Positions 18,424-26,632 of a DNA stretch of 64,000 nucleotides are shown piece by piece. Source of the DNA: Bryobacter sp964387685 (GTDB lineage Bacteria; Acidobacteriota; Terriglobia; Bryobacterales; Bryobacteraceae); assembly GCA_964387685.1 (NCBI GenBank), contig CAYLXK010000008.1:1-64000 (forward strand), written 5' to 3'. Under the pieces are notes generated by a model, which searched no databases, was not told where the DNA came from, and worked only from the letters and a program-made list of their open reading frames with translations. Position numbers and translations under genes: made by a program. Numbering within the stretch: position 1 is the first letter of the stretch; each line of letters opens with the position of its first letter.

Positions 18424-18489
18424 CGGGAAGCGATTTGTTTCGTCCGTGTTAGAGTAGGCAAAATAAGTTGGCAGCGATGGGAGTGAGAA

Positions 18490-19293
18490 GTGCATAAAAG
18501 CCTCCGAGCCTTGGTCGTCCTGGTGCTGGTGGCGGGGTTTGCGCTCGCTTTCCAACGGGGCAGATTCCGGAATCCGTTCGACGATGAGCCGGAGCCGTAT
18601 CCGGCGGATGGAGCGGAAAAGACGGAGTGGGTTTTTGCGCGCTTGCGCTATCCGAGTTTCCGGGGCGGGGCGGGGTATTGGGGTGTGCGGGGCAGTTGGT
18701 CGACCGATTATCCAAAGGCGGAGCGGCATTTTGCGCAGGGGATTCGGCGCCTTTCGCGCGTGCATGTGCGGAGCGTAGAAGAGGTGGTTTCTCTGGACGA
18801 CGACCGGCTTTTCGATTTCCCCTGGATGTATGGAGTAGAGGTCGGGCATTGGGACTTGAGCGAGCAGCAGGCGGCGAAGCTCAGAGAGTACCTGTTGCGG
18901 GGCGGATTCCTGATGGTGGACGACTTCCACGGGTCGATTGAGTATGAGATTTTCATGCGGTCGATGGCGCGGGTTTTCCCGGACCGGCCGGTGGTGGATA
19001 TTCCCGATAAGGACCCGATTTTTCATATCCTTTTCGACCTGGACAACCGGGTGCAAATACCGGGCATCGTGATGATGTCCACCGGCTTCACCCGAACCTA
19101 CGAGCAGGACGGGGTGAACGAGAAGTGGGGCGGGGTTTATGACGCCAATGGGAGATTGATGGTGGCCGTGTGCCACAACATGGATTTGGGCGATGCCTGG
19201 GAGCACGCAGACTGGCCGGAGTATCCGGAGAAGTACACGTCGATGGCCTACCGGATCGGGCTGAACTACATCATTTACAGCATGACGCACTAG
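18490..19293 (+). CDS. DUF4159 domain protein, first gene of MoxR/VWA cluster
   Basis: 267 residues, GTG start at 18490 with GGAG about ten bases upstream. Signal peptide 1-20 (LRALVVLVLVAGFALAF). The rest matches DUF4159: W-FARLRYPS near 47-56, STDYPKAERHF, then LREYLLRGGFLMVDDFHG and the later AVCHNMDLGDAWEH, a Rossmann-like, class I glutamine-amidotransferase-like domain. DUF4159 proteins recur next to MoxR and VWA genes. Its TAG stop is directly followed by the ATG of the next gene with no spacer, so the two are cotranslated. The function is unknown; it is probably periplasmic. Confidence 0.85.
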   Translation: MHKSLRALVVLVLVAGFALAFQRGRFRNPFDDEPEPYPADGAEKTEWVFARLRYPSFRGGAGYWGVRGSWSTDYPKAERHFAQGIRRLSRVHVRSVEEVVSLDDDRLFDFPWMYGVEVGHWDLSEQQAAKLREYLLRGGFLMVDDFHGSIEYEIFMRSMARVFPDRPVVDIPDKDPIFHILFDLDNRVQIPGIVMMSTGFTRTYEQDGVNEKWGGVYDANGRLMVAVCHNMDLGDAWEHADWPEYPEKYTSMAYRIGLNYIIYSMTH

Positions 19294-21549
19294 ATGTTCG
19301 AAACACTATTTCTATATCCAGCCCGGTTGTTTGAGCGAGGCGAGTTCCTATTTGCCTCGGGTTGGCCCTTGTGGGGCCTGCTGCTAGCGTGCGCGGCAGT
19401 GGCGGGCGGATTGGGGTGGTGGCTATGGAAGCGGCATGGGCAGAACTTAGCGGCGCCCCGCTGGGTGTACCTGGCAGCGCTGCAGGCGCTGGCGCTGTGG
19501 GTGGTGCTAGTGATGCTGTGGCGTCCGGCGCTGCGCGTAACGGCGCTGAAGCCGCAGCAAAATGTAGTGGCGGTGGTGGTGGACGATTCGCGCTCGATGC
19601 TGTTGAAGGACGAAGGCGGAGCGGCGAGAGTGGATGCGGCGAAGAAGCTCTTGAACGACGGGTTGCTCGATCAATTGAAGAAGCGCTTTCAGGTGCGCTT
19701 GTACCGCGCGGGGGCGAATCTCGAAAGAGTTCAGAATCTGGACGCGGTGACGGGCGGGCAGAACGTGACGCATCTGGCGGATTCCATGAAGCAGATGATG
19801 GACGAATCGGCAAGCCTGCCGATTGGAGCCGTGGTGATGCTGACGGATGGCAGCGATAACGCTGGAGGGCTGGACGCCGATACGCTGGGCGAGATTCGGC
19901 GGCGGCGCATTCCCATCCATTCCGTAGGCCTGGGCGCGGAGAAGCTGGCCAAGGACATAGAGCTGGTGGAAGTGGACGTGCCGCAGCGGGCGTTGAGCGA
20001 CAGCCGGATTAGCGCCGCGGTGACGTTGCGGCAGACGGGCCTGACGGGGCAGAAGGCAAAGATTACGCTGGAGGCCGACGATAAGGTGGTGGGTACGCGC
20101 GAGGTGACGCTGGGCGAGGAGGGCGCGCCGCAGACGGAATTGATGTTGTTTAACGCCGGGCTGGCTGGGGCGCGCAATGTAAAGGCGAAGGTTGCCAAGC
20201 TGGAGGGCGAAGAGAATGCGGGCAACAATCAACTGACCAGGCTGGTGAACGTGGAGAGCTCCAAGCCGCGCATCTTGTATGTGGAAGGCGAGCCGAAGTG
20301 GGATTTCAAGTTTGTACGGCGCGCGCTCGATGGGGACCGGAACCTGCAGTTAACGACCATCCTGCGCACGACGCAAAACAAGATCTACCGGCAGGGCGTG
20401 GAAGAAGGCAAGGAACTGGAAGAAGGGTTTCCGGCCAAGGAAGAAGAGCTGTACAAGTTTAGTGGGCTGGTGATTGGCGGCATCGAGGCGAGCTGGTTTA
20501 CGGCCGGGCAGCAGGCGATGATTAAGAATTTTGCCGATAAGCGGGGCGGGGGCGTTTTATTTTTGGGGGCGCGAAACGGATTGAGCGATGGGGGATATCA
20601 GACGACTATGATCGCCGAGATGTTGCCCGTTACTCTAAGCGACCGCAAGAATACGTTTCATCGCGATCCGGCCACCACGGAATTGACGCAAGCCGGGCGG
20701 GACAGTCTGATTGCGCGGATTGAAGAAGACGGGGCCAAGAACACGGAGCGTTGGAAGAAACTGCCGTACCTGGCGAACTATCAGGAGACGGGCCCGCCAA
20801 AGCCGGGAGCGACAGTATTAATTGAAGCGCTGCCAACCAGCAAAGGGCGGCATCCCTTGTTGGTGACGGAACGGTTTGGACGCGGGAGGACGGCCATTTT
20901 CGCCTCCGCGGGAACTTGGCGCTGGCAGATGAGCCAGGATGTGAAAGACCAGAGCCACGAGCTGTTTTGGCAGCAGATGTTGCGCTGGCTGGTGACGGAA
21001 ACGCCGGCGCAGGTGAGCGCCGTGCCTTCCAAGCAAGTGCTGATGGACGAGGGAAGGATTGAGTTGCGAGCGGATGTGCGCGATAAGGCCTATAATCCGA
21101 TGCCGGCGGCGACGGTGGAGGCGCGCGTTTTGGGCCCAGGCGGCGCGGCGGCGATGGTCCCGCTGACGCCCGATGCGAATCAGCCGGGGATTTTTAGCGC
21201 GCGGTGGGAAGCGCCCAAAAAAGGCAGCTACGTGGTGGAAGTGCTGGCTAAGAATGCGAAGGAAGAATTGGGGCGCGATGTGTTTACGTTCCTGCGCGAG
21301 GACGGGGTGGCGGAGAATTTCCACGCCGAGCAAAACAAGGTGTTTCTGGAAGGTTTGAGCCGGCAGACGGGCGGGAATTACTATACGCCGGCGACGGCCA
21401 AGAGTCTGGCCGATGACATTAGTTATTCCGAGGCGGGCGTGACTACGCGCGAAAGCCGGGAGCTATGGAATATGCCCGCGCTGTTTTTGCTCTTTGCGGC
21501 GGCGAAGGCGGCCGAATGGATGTTGCGGCGGAAGTGGGGTGCGGTATGA
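19294..21549 (+). CDS. Membrane VWA protein with glutamine-amidotransferase-like domain
   Basis: 751 residues. Two membrane helices near the N-terminus (about 23-45 and 58-76) are followed by a von Willebrand A domain with MIDAS motif D97-x-S99-x-S101 (VVDDSRSM) and VVMLTDGSDNAGG further on. A class I glutamine-amidotransferase-like domain occupies about 325-450 (RILYVEGEPKWDFKFV, GGGVLFLGARNG), then beta-rich modules and a C-terminal helix (PALFLLFAAAKAAEWML) that anchors the other end. It probably acts as a periplasmic metal-dependent adhesion scaffold. The architecture resembles the BatA-like protein encoded later in the cluster. Overlaps the next gene by ATGA. Confidence 0.83.
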   Translation: MFETLFLYPARLFERGEFLFASGWPLWGLLLACAAVAGGLGWWLWKRHGQNLAAPRWVYLAALQALALWVVLVMLWRPALRVTALKPQQNVVAVVVDDSRSMLLKDEGGAARVDAAKKLLNDGLLDQLKKRFQVRLYRAGANLERVQNLDAVTGGQNVTHLADSMKQMMDESASLPIGAVVMLTDGSDNAGGLDADTLGEIRRRRIPIHSVGLGAEKLAKDIELVEVDVPQRALSDSRISAAVTLRQTGLTGQKAKITLEADDKVVGTREVTLGEEGAPQTELMLFNAGLAGARNVKAKVAKLEGEENAGNNQLTRLVNVESSKPRILYVEGEPKWDFKFVRRALDGDRNLQLTTILRTTQNKIYRQGVEEGKELEEGFPAKEEELYKFSGLVIGGIEASWFTAGQQAMIKNFADKRGGGVLFLGARNGLSDGGYQTTMIAEMLPVTLSDRKNTFHRDPATTELTQAGRDSLIARIEEDGAKNTERWKKLPYLANYQETGPPKPGATVLIEALPTSKGRHPLLVTERFGRGRTAIFASAGTWRWQMSQDVKDQSHELFWQQMLRWLVTETPAQVSAVPSKQVLMDEGRIELRADVRDKAYNPMPAATVEARVLGPGGAAAMVPLTPDANQPGIFSARWEAPKKGSYVVEVLAKNAKEELGRDVFTFLREDGVAENFHAEQNKVFLEGLSRQTGGNYYTPATAKSLADDISYSEAGVTTRESRELWNMPALFLLFAAAKAAEWMLRRKWGAV

Positions 21550-22466
21550 GGATTGTTACCTTGCTGCTGGCGATGGGCGTAAGCGCGGGGGCGACGACGT
21601 TTTACGTGAACCTGGGCGGACTGGGCGGGCAGGACGACTACGAGACTCGGTTCAAGACCAACGTCGACGAACTCGATAAGCTGACGCGCGGGGCGCCCCA
21701 GGCCAAGGTTTGGAGTGTCTCAGGGCCGACGGCGACCAAGGGGAAGGTGAAGGAATTGCTGGCGGAACTGGCACGCGAGGCTAAGGCCGAGGACAGCGTG
21801 GTGATCACGCTGATTGGGCACGGCACGCACGATGGCAGCGACTATAAGTTCAACGTGCCGGGGCCGGATGTTTCGGCGCGCGAACTGGCGCAGTGGCTCT
21901 TGCCTGTGGCGGCCAAGCGGCAAGTGGTGGTGAACACGACGAGCGCTTCCGGCGGGAGCTTGAAGGAATTGCAGAAGGATGGGCGTACGGTGATTACAGC
22001 GACCAAGACGGGCACGGAAAGGCTCTCGACTGTATTTCCGCGTTATTGGCTGGAGGCGTTACGCGACCCGCAGGCGGATGCGGATAAGAACGAAGTGATT
22101 ACGGCGCTTGAGGCCTATCGCTACGCGGAATCGAAGGTGGCGAAGTATTACGAGTCCAATAAACGACTGGCGACCGAGCATCCGATGCTGGTCGATACGG
22201 CGGCGGGGGAAGCGGTGCGGGTGCCCGACCCATCGAAGGGTCAGGCGCAAGTGGCGATGCGGACGCCGGTGCTGGCGTTTGGGAGTTTGCAGAACGCGGC
22301 CAAGAGCCCGGAGAAGCAAGAATTGCTGAAGCAGCGCGAGGCGATTGAGCAGCAGATCGACAACTGGAAACTGCGCAAGGCGGCGATGGGGACGGAGGAG
22401 TACCGGCTCGGGCTGCGGAATTTGCTTTTGCAGTTGGCGCGGGTGCAGCAGGAGTTAGACAAGTGA
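21546..22466 (+). CDS. Exported caspase-fold (C13/C14-like) protein lacking the catalytic cysteine
   Basis: 306 residues from the ATG at 21546, which overlaps the TGA of the VWA gene; an upstream in-frame start would lie inside that gene and lose the signal peptide (1-17, ending SAG-A). The body looks like a caspase/legumain fold: SVVITLIGHGTHDG holds the His-Gly dyad (His92), and RQVVVNTTSASGG occupies the position of the usual cysteine strand (D/N-x-C-x-SG), but the residues here are Thr131, Thr132 and Ser133. If the alignment is right it is a pseudo-protease. The C-terminal 60 residues form a coiled coil (KQELLKQREAIEQQIDNW). Confidence 0.7.
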   Translation: MRIVTLLLAMGVSAGATTFYVNLGGLGGQDDYETRFKTNVDELDKLTRGAPQAKVWSVSGPTATKGKVKELLAELAREAKAEDSVVITLIGHGTHDGSDYKFNVPGPDVSARELAQWLLPVAAKRQVVVNTTSASGGSLKELQKDGRTVITATKTGTERLSTVFPRYWLEALRDPQADADKNEVITALEAYRYAESKVAKYYESNKRLATEHPMLVDTAAGEAVRVPDPSKGQAQVAMRTPVLAFGSLQNAAKSPEKQELLKQREAIEQQIDNWKLRKAAMGTEEYRLGLRNLLLQLARVQQELDK

Positions 22467-24691
22467 TGAAAGCGACGCTGGCCGGGGTATTGACACTGGC
22501 GGCGCTGGTGGCGCAGACGCCGGTGGCCAAGAAAAAGCGCGGGCCGGGCCCGAAGCTGGATGCCGTGAAGCAATGCCAGGCGTTGAAGGTGGCGGGCGAG
22601 CGGGCCGAGGCGACGGGCTGCTTTTTGCGCCTGGGCAATGCGAGCGACCCTTATGACCGGGCCGAGGGGCAGTGGGGCGTGGCTGACTTTAGCTCGGCGA
22701 TGAAGAGCTTTGAAGAAGCGCTGAAGAAGTATCCGGACGACCCGACCGTGCGGATTCGCTTTGGCGAGTTGTTTTATGAGCGCTTCAACCGGAATGAGGC
22801 CTTGAAGCTGCTGACGGAGGCGCTGGAAATCGAGCCGACGAATGCGCAAGGGATGCTCTCGCTGGCGACGATGTTGAGCCGGGGTTTTGACTCGAAGGCG
22901 ATGGAACTGGCGGCCAAGGCAGCCGAGGCCGATCCGGGCTTGTATCAGGCGCACGAGCTGCTGGCGCGACTCTTGCTCGAGAATTCCGAAGAAGACAAGG
23001 CGATCGAGGCGGCGCGGAGCGCGTTGAAGGCGAACCCCAAGGCGTTGAATGCGCGGGCGACGCTGGGCGTGATTGAGCTTTTGAAGAATAAGCCCACCGA
23101 CCAATTCGACCAGATTCTGGCGATTAATCCGCGCTACGGCGAGGGATGGTTCTGGGCCGGGCATCATTTCGTGCAGAACCGGCGCTACGACGAAGGCATT
23201 GAATATTTCCAGAAGGCCTTGGCGGTGGACCCGGATTTGCTGGTGGCGCGCGAGCAATTGGGTGTGAACCTGATGCGGACGGGGAAGTCGATCGCGGCGA
23301 TGGAACAACTCGAGCTGGCCTATAAAGCGGGACGGCAATCGGACGAAGTGGTGAACTCGTTGCGGCTGATCGATAGCTATAAGAATTTCGTGAGTTACAA
23401 ATTCGAGGGCGGGGAACTGCGGCTGGCAAAGAAGGAGGCGGAGATTCTGCGGCCGTATTTCGAAGAAGAAGTAAAGCGCGCGCGGGTGACTTACGAGGCT
23501 AAGTACAAGATGAAGCTCGAGGCGCCGCTCGAGGTCGAAGTCTATCCGAACCACGAGGATTTCGCGGTGCGCACTTTGGGCATGCCGGGCCTGGGCGCGA
23601 CGGGCGTGAGCTTTGGGCCGGTGGTGGCGATGGATTCGCCGAGTGCGCGCCGGCCGGGCGATTATCACTGGGCTTCGACGTTGTGGCACGAACTAAGCCA
23701 CAGCTACATCTTGGTGAAGAGTAAGTATCTGGTGCCGCGCTGGTTTACGGAAGGCATTAGTGTGCATGAGGAGACGCAGGCGTCGGCCGAGTGGGGAGAT
23801 AACGTCGAGCCGCCGATGCTCGAAGCTTTGAAGGAAAAGAAGTTCCTGCCGGTAGAGGATTTCGATAGCGGCTTTGTAAGGCCGAAGAATCCGATGCAGG
23901 TGGGTTTGAGTTACTTCCAGGCCGGGCAGGCGCTGGATTGGATCGTGCGGGATTACGGGCAGGCGGCGGTGAACGGCATGGTGGACGATTTCGCCAAGCA
24001 AACACCGCTGGTGGATGTGTTGCGGCGGAACCTGAAGCTGACGCCCAAGGAGTTTGACGCGAAGCTGGATGCCTATTTGAACGAGCGCTGGGGCAAGAGC
24101 GCGGCCAATTTGAAGGATTGGAAAGACGCGATGCGCCGGGCCGATGGGGCGATGAAGCAGAAAGATTATGACGCGGTGATCACGGCGACGAAGCGGGCGC
24201 GGGAACTGTTCCCCGAGCATGTAGCGAGCTATGAGGCCTTGGGCAAGGCCTATACGGAGAAGGCGCAGAAGCCGGAGGCGCTGGAGGCCTTGCGCGAGTA
24301 CGCCAAGCGCGGCGGGCGGGCGCCCTGGGCGTTGAAGGAGTTAGCGAAGCTCGAAGAAGGCGCGGGGGATCGTAAGTTGGCGGCGGCGGCCCTGCAGCGC
24401 GTGATTTATATCGCGCCGGTGGGCGATGAGGATTTGCATAAGAAGCTGGGCGAATACTATTTGGAGCTGAAGCAGCCGGAGCGCGCGCTGCCTGCGTTTC
24501 AAGCGCAGTTGGCGTCCAAGCCCGTGGACCCGGCGGGGACGTACTACAATCTGGCCAGAAGCTACCTCGCCTTGTCGCGACGCCCGGAGGCCCAGGAGGC
24601 GCTGTTTGAAGCGCTGGAACTGGCGCCGGGCTTCAAGCCAGCCCAAAAGTTGTTGTTGGAAATGGAATCGAATTCAGCGAAGAAGGATTGA
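22466..24691 (+). CDS. TPR protein with M-type (HExxH) metallopeptidase domain
   Basis: 741 residues from the ATG at 22466 (a GTG one codon upstream overlaps the previous stop). A signal-like N-terminus (TLAGVLTLAALVAQ) leads to TPR repeats (about 60-290), then a gluzincin peptidase MA-like domain with the zinc motif H408-E-L-S-H412 in LWHELSHSY and a downstream glutamate candidate in WFTEGISVHEE. A second block of TPRs (about 560-735) closes the protein. It is likely a periplasmic or envelope peptidase whose repeats bind partner proteins. Zinc-site residues are intact, so activity is expected. Cotranscribed with its neighbours. Confidence 0.85.
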   Translation: MKATLAGVLTLAALVAQTPVAKKKRGPGPKLDAVKQCQALKVAGERAEATGCFLRLGNASDPYDRAEGQWGVADFSSAMKSFEEALKKYPDDPTVRIRFGELFYERFNRNEALKLLTEALEIEPTNAQGMLSLATMLSRGFDSKAMELAAKAAEADPGLYQAHELLARLLLENSEEDKAIEAARSALKANPKALNARATLGVIELLKNKPTDQFDQILAINPRYGEGWFWAGHHFVQNRRYDEGIEYFQKALAVDPDLLVAREQLGVNLMRTGKSIAAMEQLELAYKAGRQSDEVVNSLRLIDSYKNFVSYKFEGGELRLAKKEAEILRPYFEEEVKRARVTYEAKYKMKLEAPLEVEVYPNHEDFAVRTLGMPGLGATGVSFGPVVAMDSPSARRPGDYHWASTLWHELSHSYILVKSKYLVPRWFTEGISVHEETQASAEWGDNVEPPMLEALKEKKFLPVEDFDSGFVRPKNPMQVGLSYFQAGQALDWIVRDYGQAAVNGMVDDFAKQTPLVDVLRRNLKLTPKEFDAKLDAYLNERWGKSAANLKDWKDAMRRADGAMKQKDYDAVITATKRARELFPEHVASYEALGKAYTEKAQKPEALEALREYAKRGGRAPWALKELAKLEEGAGDRKLAAAALQRVIYIAPVGDEDLHKKLGEYYLELKQPERALPAFQAQLASKPVDPAGTYYNLARSYLALSRRPEAQEALFEALELAPGFKPAQKLLLEMESNSAKKD

Positions 24692-24695
24692 TGGA

Positions 24696-25724
24696 ATGAG
24701 CTTTGTTACTACGGATGCGGTGAGCGACTCGAGCGCCATCAAGGCGCGGGTGGAGCGCTTCCAAACCGTCCAAAAGGCCCTGACGGACGAGGTGCGGAAG
24801 GTGATCGTCGGCCAGGAAGAAGTGCTGGAGCAGGTGGAAATCGCTTTGTTTGTGGGCGGCCACTGCCTGATTACGGGCTTGCCGGGCACGGCCAAGACGC
24901 TGCTCGTGAAAACGCTGGCGCAGGCCTTGGGGCTGAAGTTTACGCGCGTGCAGTTTACGCCGGACCTGATGCCTTCCGACATTACCGGCACCGACATTAT
25001 TGAAGAGGACCCAACGACGGGGCGGCGCACGTGGACCTTCGTGCAGGGGCCGATTTTCGGCAACGTGGTGCTGGCCGACGAAATTAACCGCACGCCGCCG
25101 AAGACGCAATCGGCGCTGCTCGAGGCGATGCAGGAGCGCACGGTGACGGTGCGTGGTAACCATTACAAGCTGCCGAGCCCCTTCTTTGTGCTGGCGACGC
25201 AGAACCCGATTGAGCTGGAAGGCACGTATCCGTTGCCGGAAGCGCAGCTCGACCGCTTCCTGTTCAACACGATTCTGGATTATCTGGGTGTCGAAGAAGA
25301 GTTGAAGGTAATCGGGCTAACGACGACGACGGCCAATGCGCAGGTGAATGCGATTACGACGGGCGAGGAAATTCTCGATTTCCAAAGCCTGGTGCGCATG
25401 GTGCCGATCGCTGAAAGCGTGGCGCGCTATGCGGTAAGCGTGGTGCGGGCCACGCGCAACTCGGACGCCTCCGCTCCGGACTTCGTGAAGAAGTATGTGA
25501 ACTTCGGGGCGAGCGTGCGCGGCATTCAGAACATGGTGCTGGCGGCCAAGGCGCGGGCGTTGATGAAGGGCCGCTATCACGTCACTTACGAAGACATTCA
25601 AAAGATGACGGCGCCGATTTTGCGGCATCGCATCCTGCTGAACTTCCAGGCCGAGAGCGATAAGTTGACGACGGACCACATCCTGACGCGGCTTCTGGAC
25701 CACGTGCCGGTTCCCAAAGACTAG
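24696..25724 (+). CDS. MoxR-family AAA+ ATPase
   Basis: 342 residues from the ATG at 24696, four bases after the previous stop; the longer frame from 24606 overlaps the TPR gene and is not needed. Walker A GLPGTAKT (61-68), Walker B VVLADE (D129, E130), then sensor 1 LATQNPIE and the MoxR hallmark GTYPLPEAQLDRF. C-terminal lid with RGIQNMVLAAKARAL. MoxR ATPases act as chaperones that load metal or remodel VWA-domain partners; three VWA-type genes sit in this cluster. It is cytoplasmic. Confidence 0.95.
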   Translation: MSFVTTDAVSDSSAIKARVERFQTVQKALTDEVRKVIVGQEEVLEQVEIALFVGGHCLITGLPGTAKTLLVKTLAQALGLKFTRVQFTPDLMPSDITGTDIIEEDPTTGRRTWTFVQGPIFGNVVLADEINRTPPKTQSALLEAMQERTVTVRGNHYKLPSPFFVLATQNPIELEGTYPLPEAQLDRFLFNTILDYLGVEEELKVIGLTTTTANAQVNAITTGEEILDFQSLVRMVPIAESVARYAVSVVRATRNSDASAPDFVKKYVNFGASVRGIQNMVLAAKARALMKGRYHVTYEDIQKMTAPILRHRILLNFQAESDKLTTDHILTRLLDHVPVPKD

Positions 25725-25744
25725 TTCCCTAAGACTACCTACGA

Positions 25745-26632
25745 ATGTTGCAACAAACCTATCTCGACCCTCATATACTCTCGGCGATTTCGGGACTCGA
25801 TCTCGTCGCCAAGACGGTCGTGCATGGGTTTATCAACGGCCTGCACCGGTCGCCCGATTTTGGCTTTAGCCAGGAGTTCGCCGAGTACCGGATGTATACG
25901 CCGGGCGACGATTTGCGGCACGTGGATTGGAACGTGTTTGCGCGCACGGAGCGGGCGTATCTGAAGCGTTATCGCGGCGAGACGAATACGCGCGTGACGG
26001 TGATGCTGGACTTGTCGAAGTCGATGGAGTTTGGCGCTAAGCCGTCTAAGCTCGAGTATTCGCGATATCTGGTGTCGAGCCTCTTGTATCTGGCCGTGCA
26101 GCAGCGCGATGCGGCGGGGCTGATTCTGTTCGACGACGAGGTGCGGCTCTTTGTGCCGCCCAGTTCGCGGGTGGGGCAATTGCAGAAGTTGCTGCATGGC
26201 GTGGAGAAGGCCGAGGTAGGGCAGCATACGAATTTCTCGAAGCCGTTTGCGCAATTTCTCGAATTCGTGCGGCGGCGGGGCGTGGTGGTGGTGGTGTCGG
26301 ACTTCTATGCCAACCCGCAGGAGATTGTCGATACGATTGCGCCGCTGCGTTATAAGGGCAACGAAGTGGTGTTGTTCCATGTGTTGGACCGGCAGGAGCT
26401 GGAACCGAAGTTGAACGCGCCGGCGACGGTAATCGATTTAGAAAGCGGCGAGGGCATCGAGGTGACGCCGGAGTATGTGCGCACCGAATACAAGGCCAAG
26501 CTGGAGGCGCATATTGAAGCGCTGGGCGATAAGGCGCGCGGGGCGGGCATGGATTACCTGCTGCTGCCGACGGATAAGCCGCTGGACGCGGGGCTGCGCG
26601 AGTATCTGGCCGCGCGGCAGGGGAGGATGTAA
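25745..26632 (+). CDS. DUF58 (VWA-like) protein, MoxR partner
   Basis: 295 residues from ATG, 20 bases after moxR. The DUF58 signature is complete: YTPGDDLRHVDWNVFART at 51-68 and LKRYRGE at 73-79. A VWA-type MIDAS follows (VMLDLSKSM: D89-x-S91-x-S93). There is no membrane helix, so the protein is a cytoplasmic VWA partner for MoxR. Its stop codon shares the A of the next start (TAATG), which means strong translational coupling with the BatA-like gene. Confidence 0.93.
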   Translation: MLQQTYLDPHILSAISGLDLVAKTVVHGFINGLHRSPDFGFSQEFAEYRMYTPGDDLRHVDWNVFARTERAYLKRYRGETNTRVTVMLDLSKSMEFGAKPSKLEYSRYLVSSLLYLAVQQRDAAGLILFDDEVRLFVPPSSRVGQLQKLLHGVEKAEVGQHTNFSKPFAQFLEFVRRRGVVVVVSDFYANPQEIVDTIAPLRYKGNEVVLFHVLDRQELEPKLNAPATVIDLESGEGIEVTPEYVRTEYKAKLEAHIEALGDKARGAGMDYLLLPTDKPLDAGLREYLAARQGRM

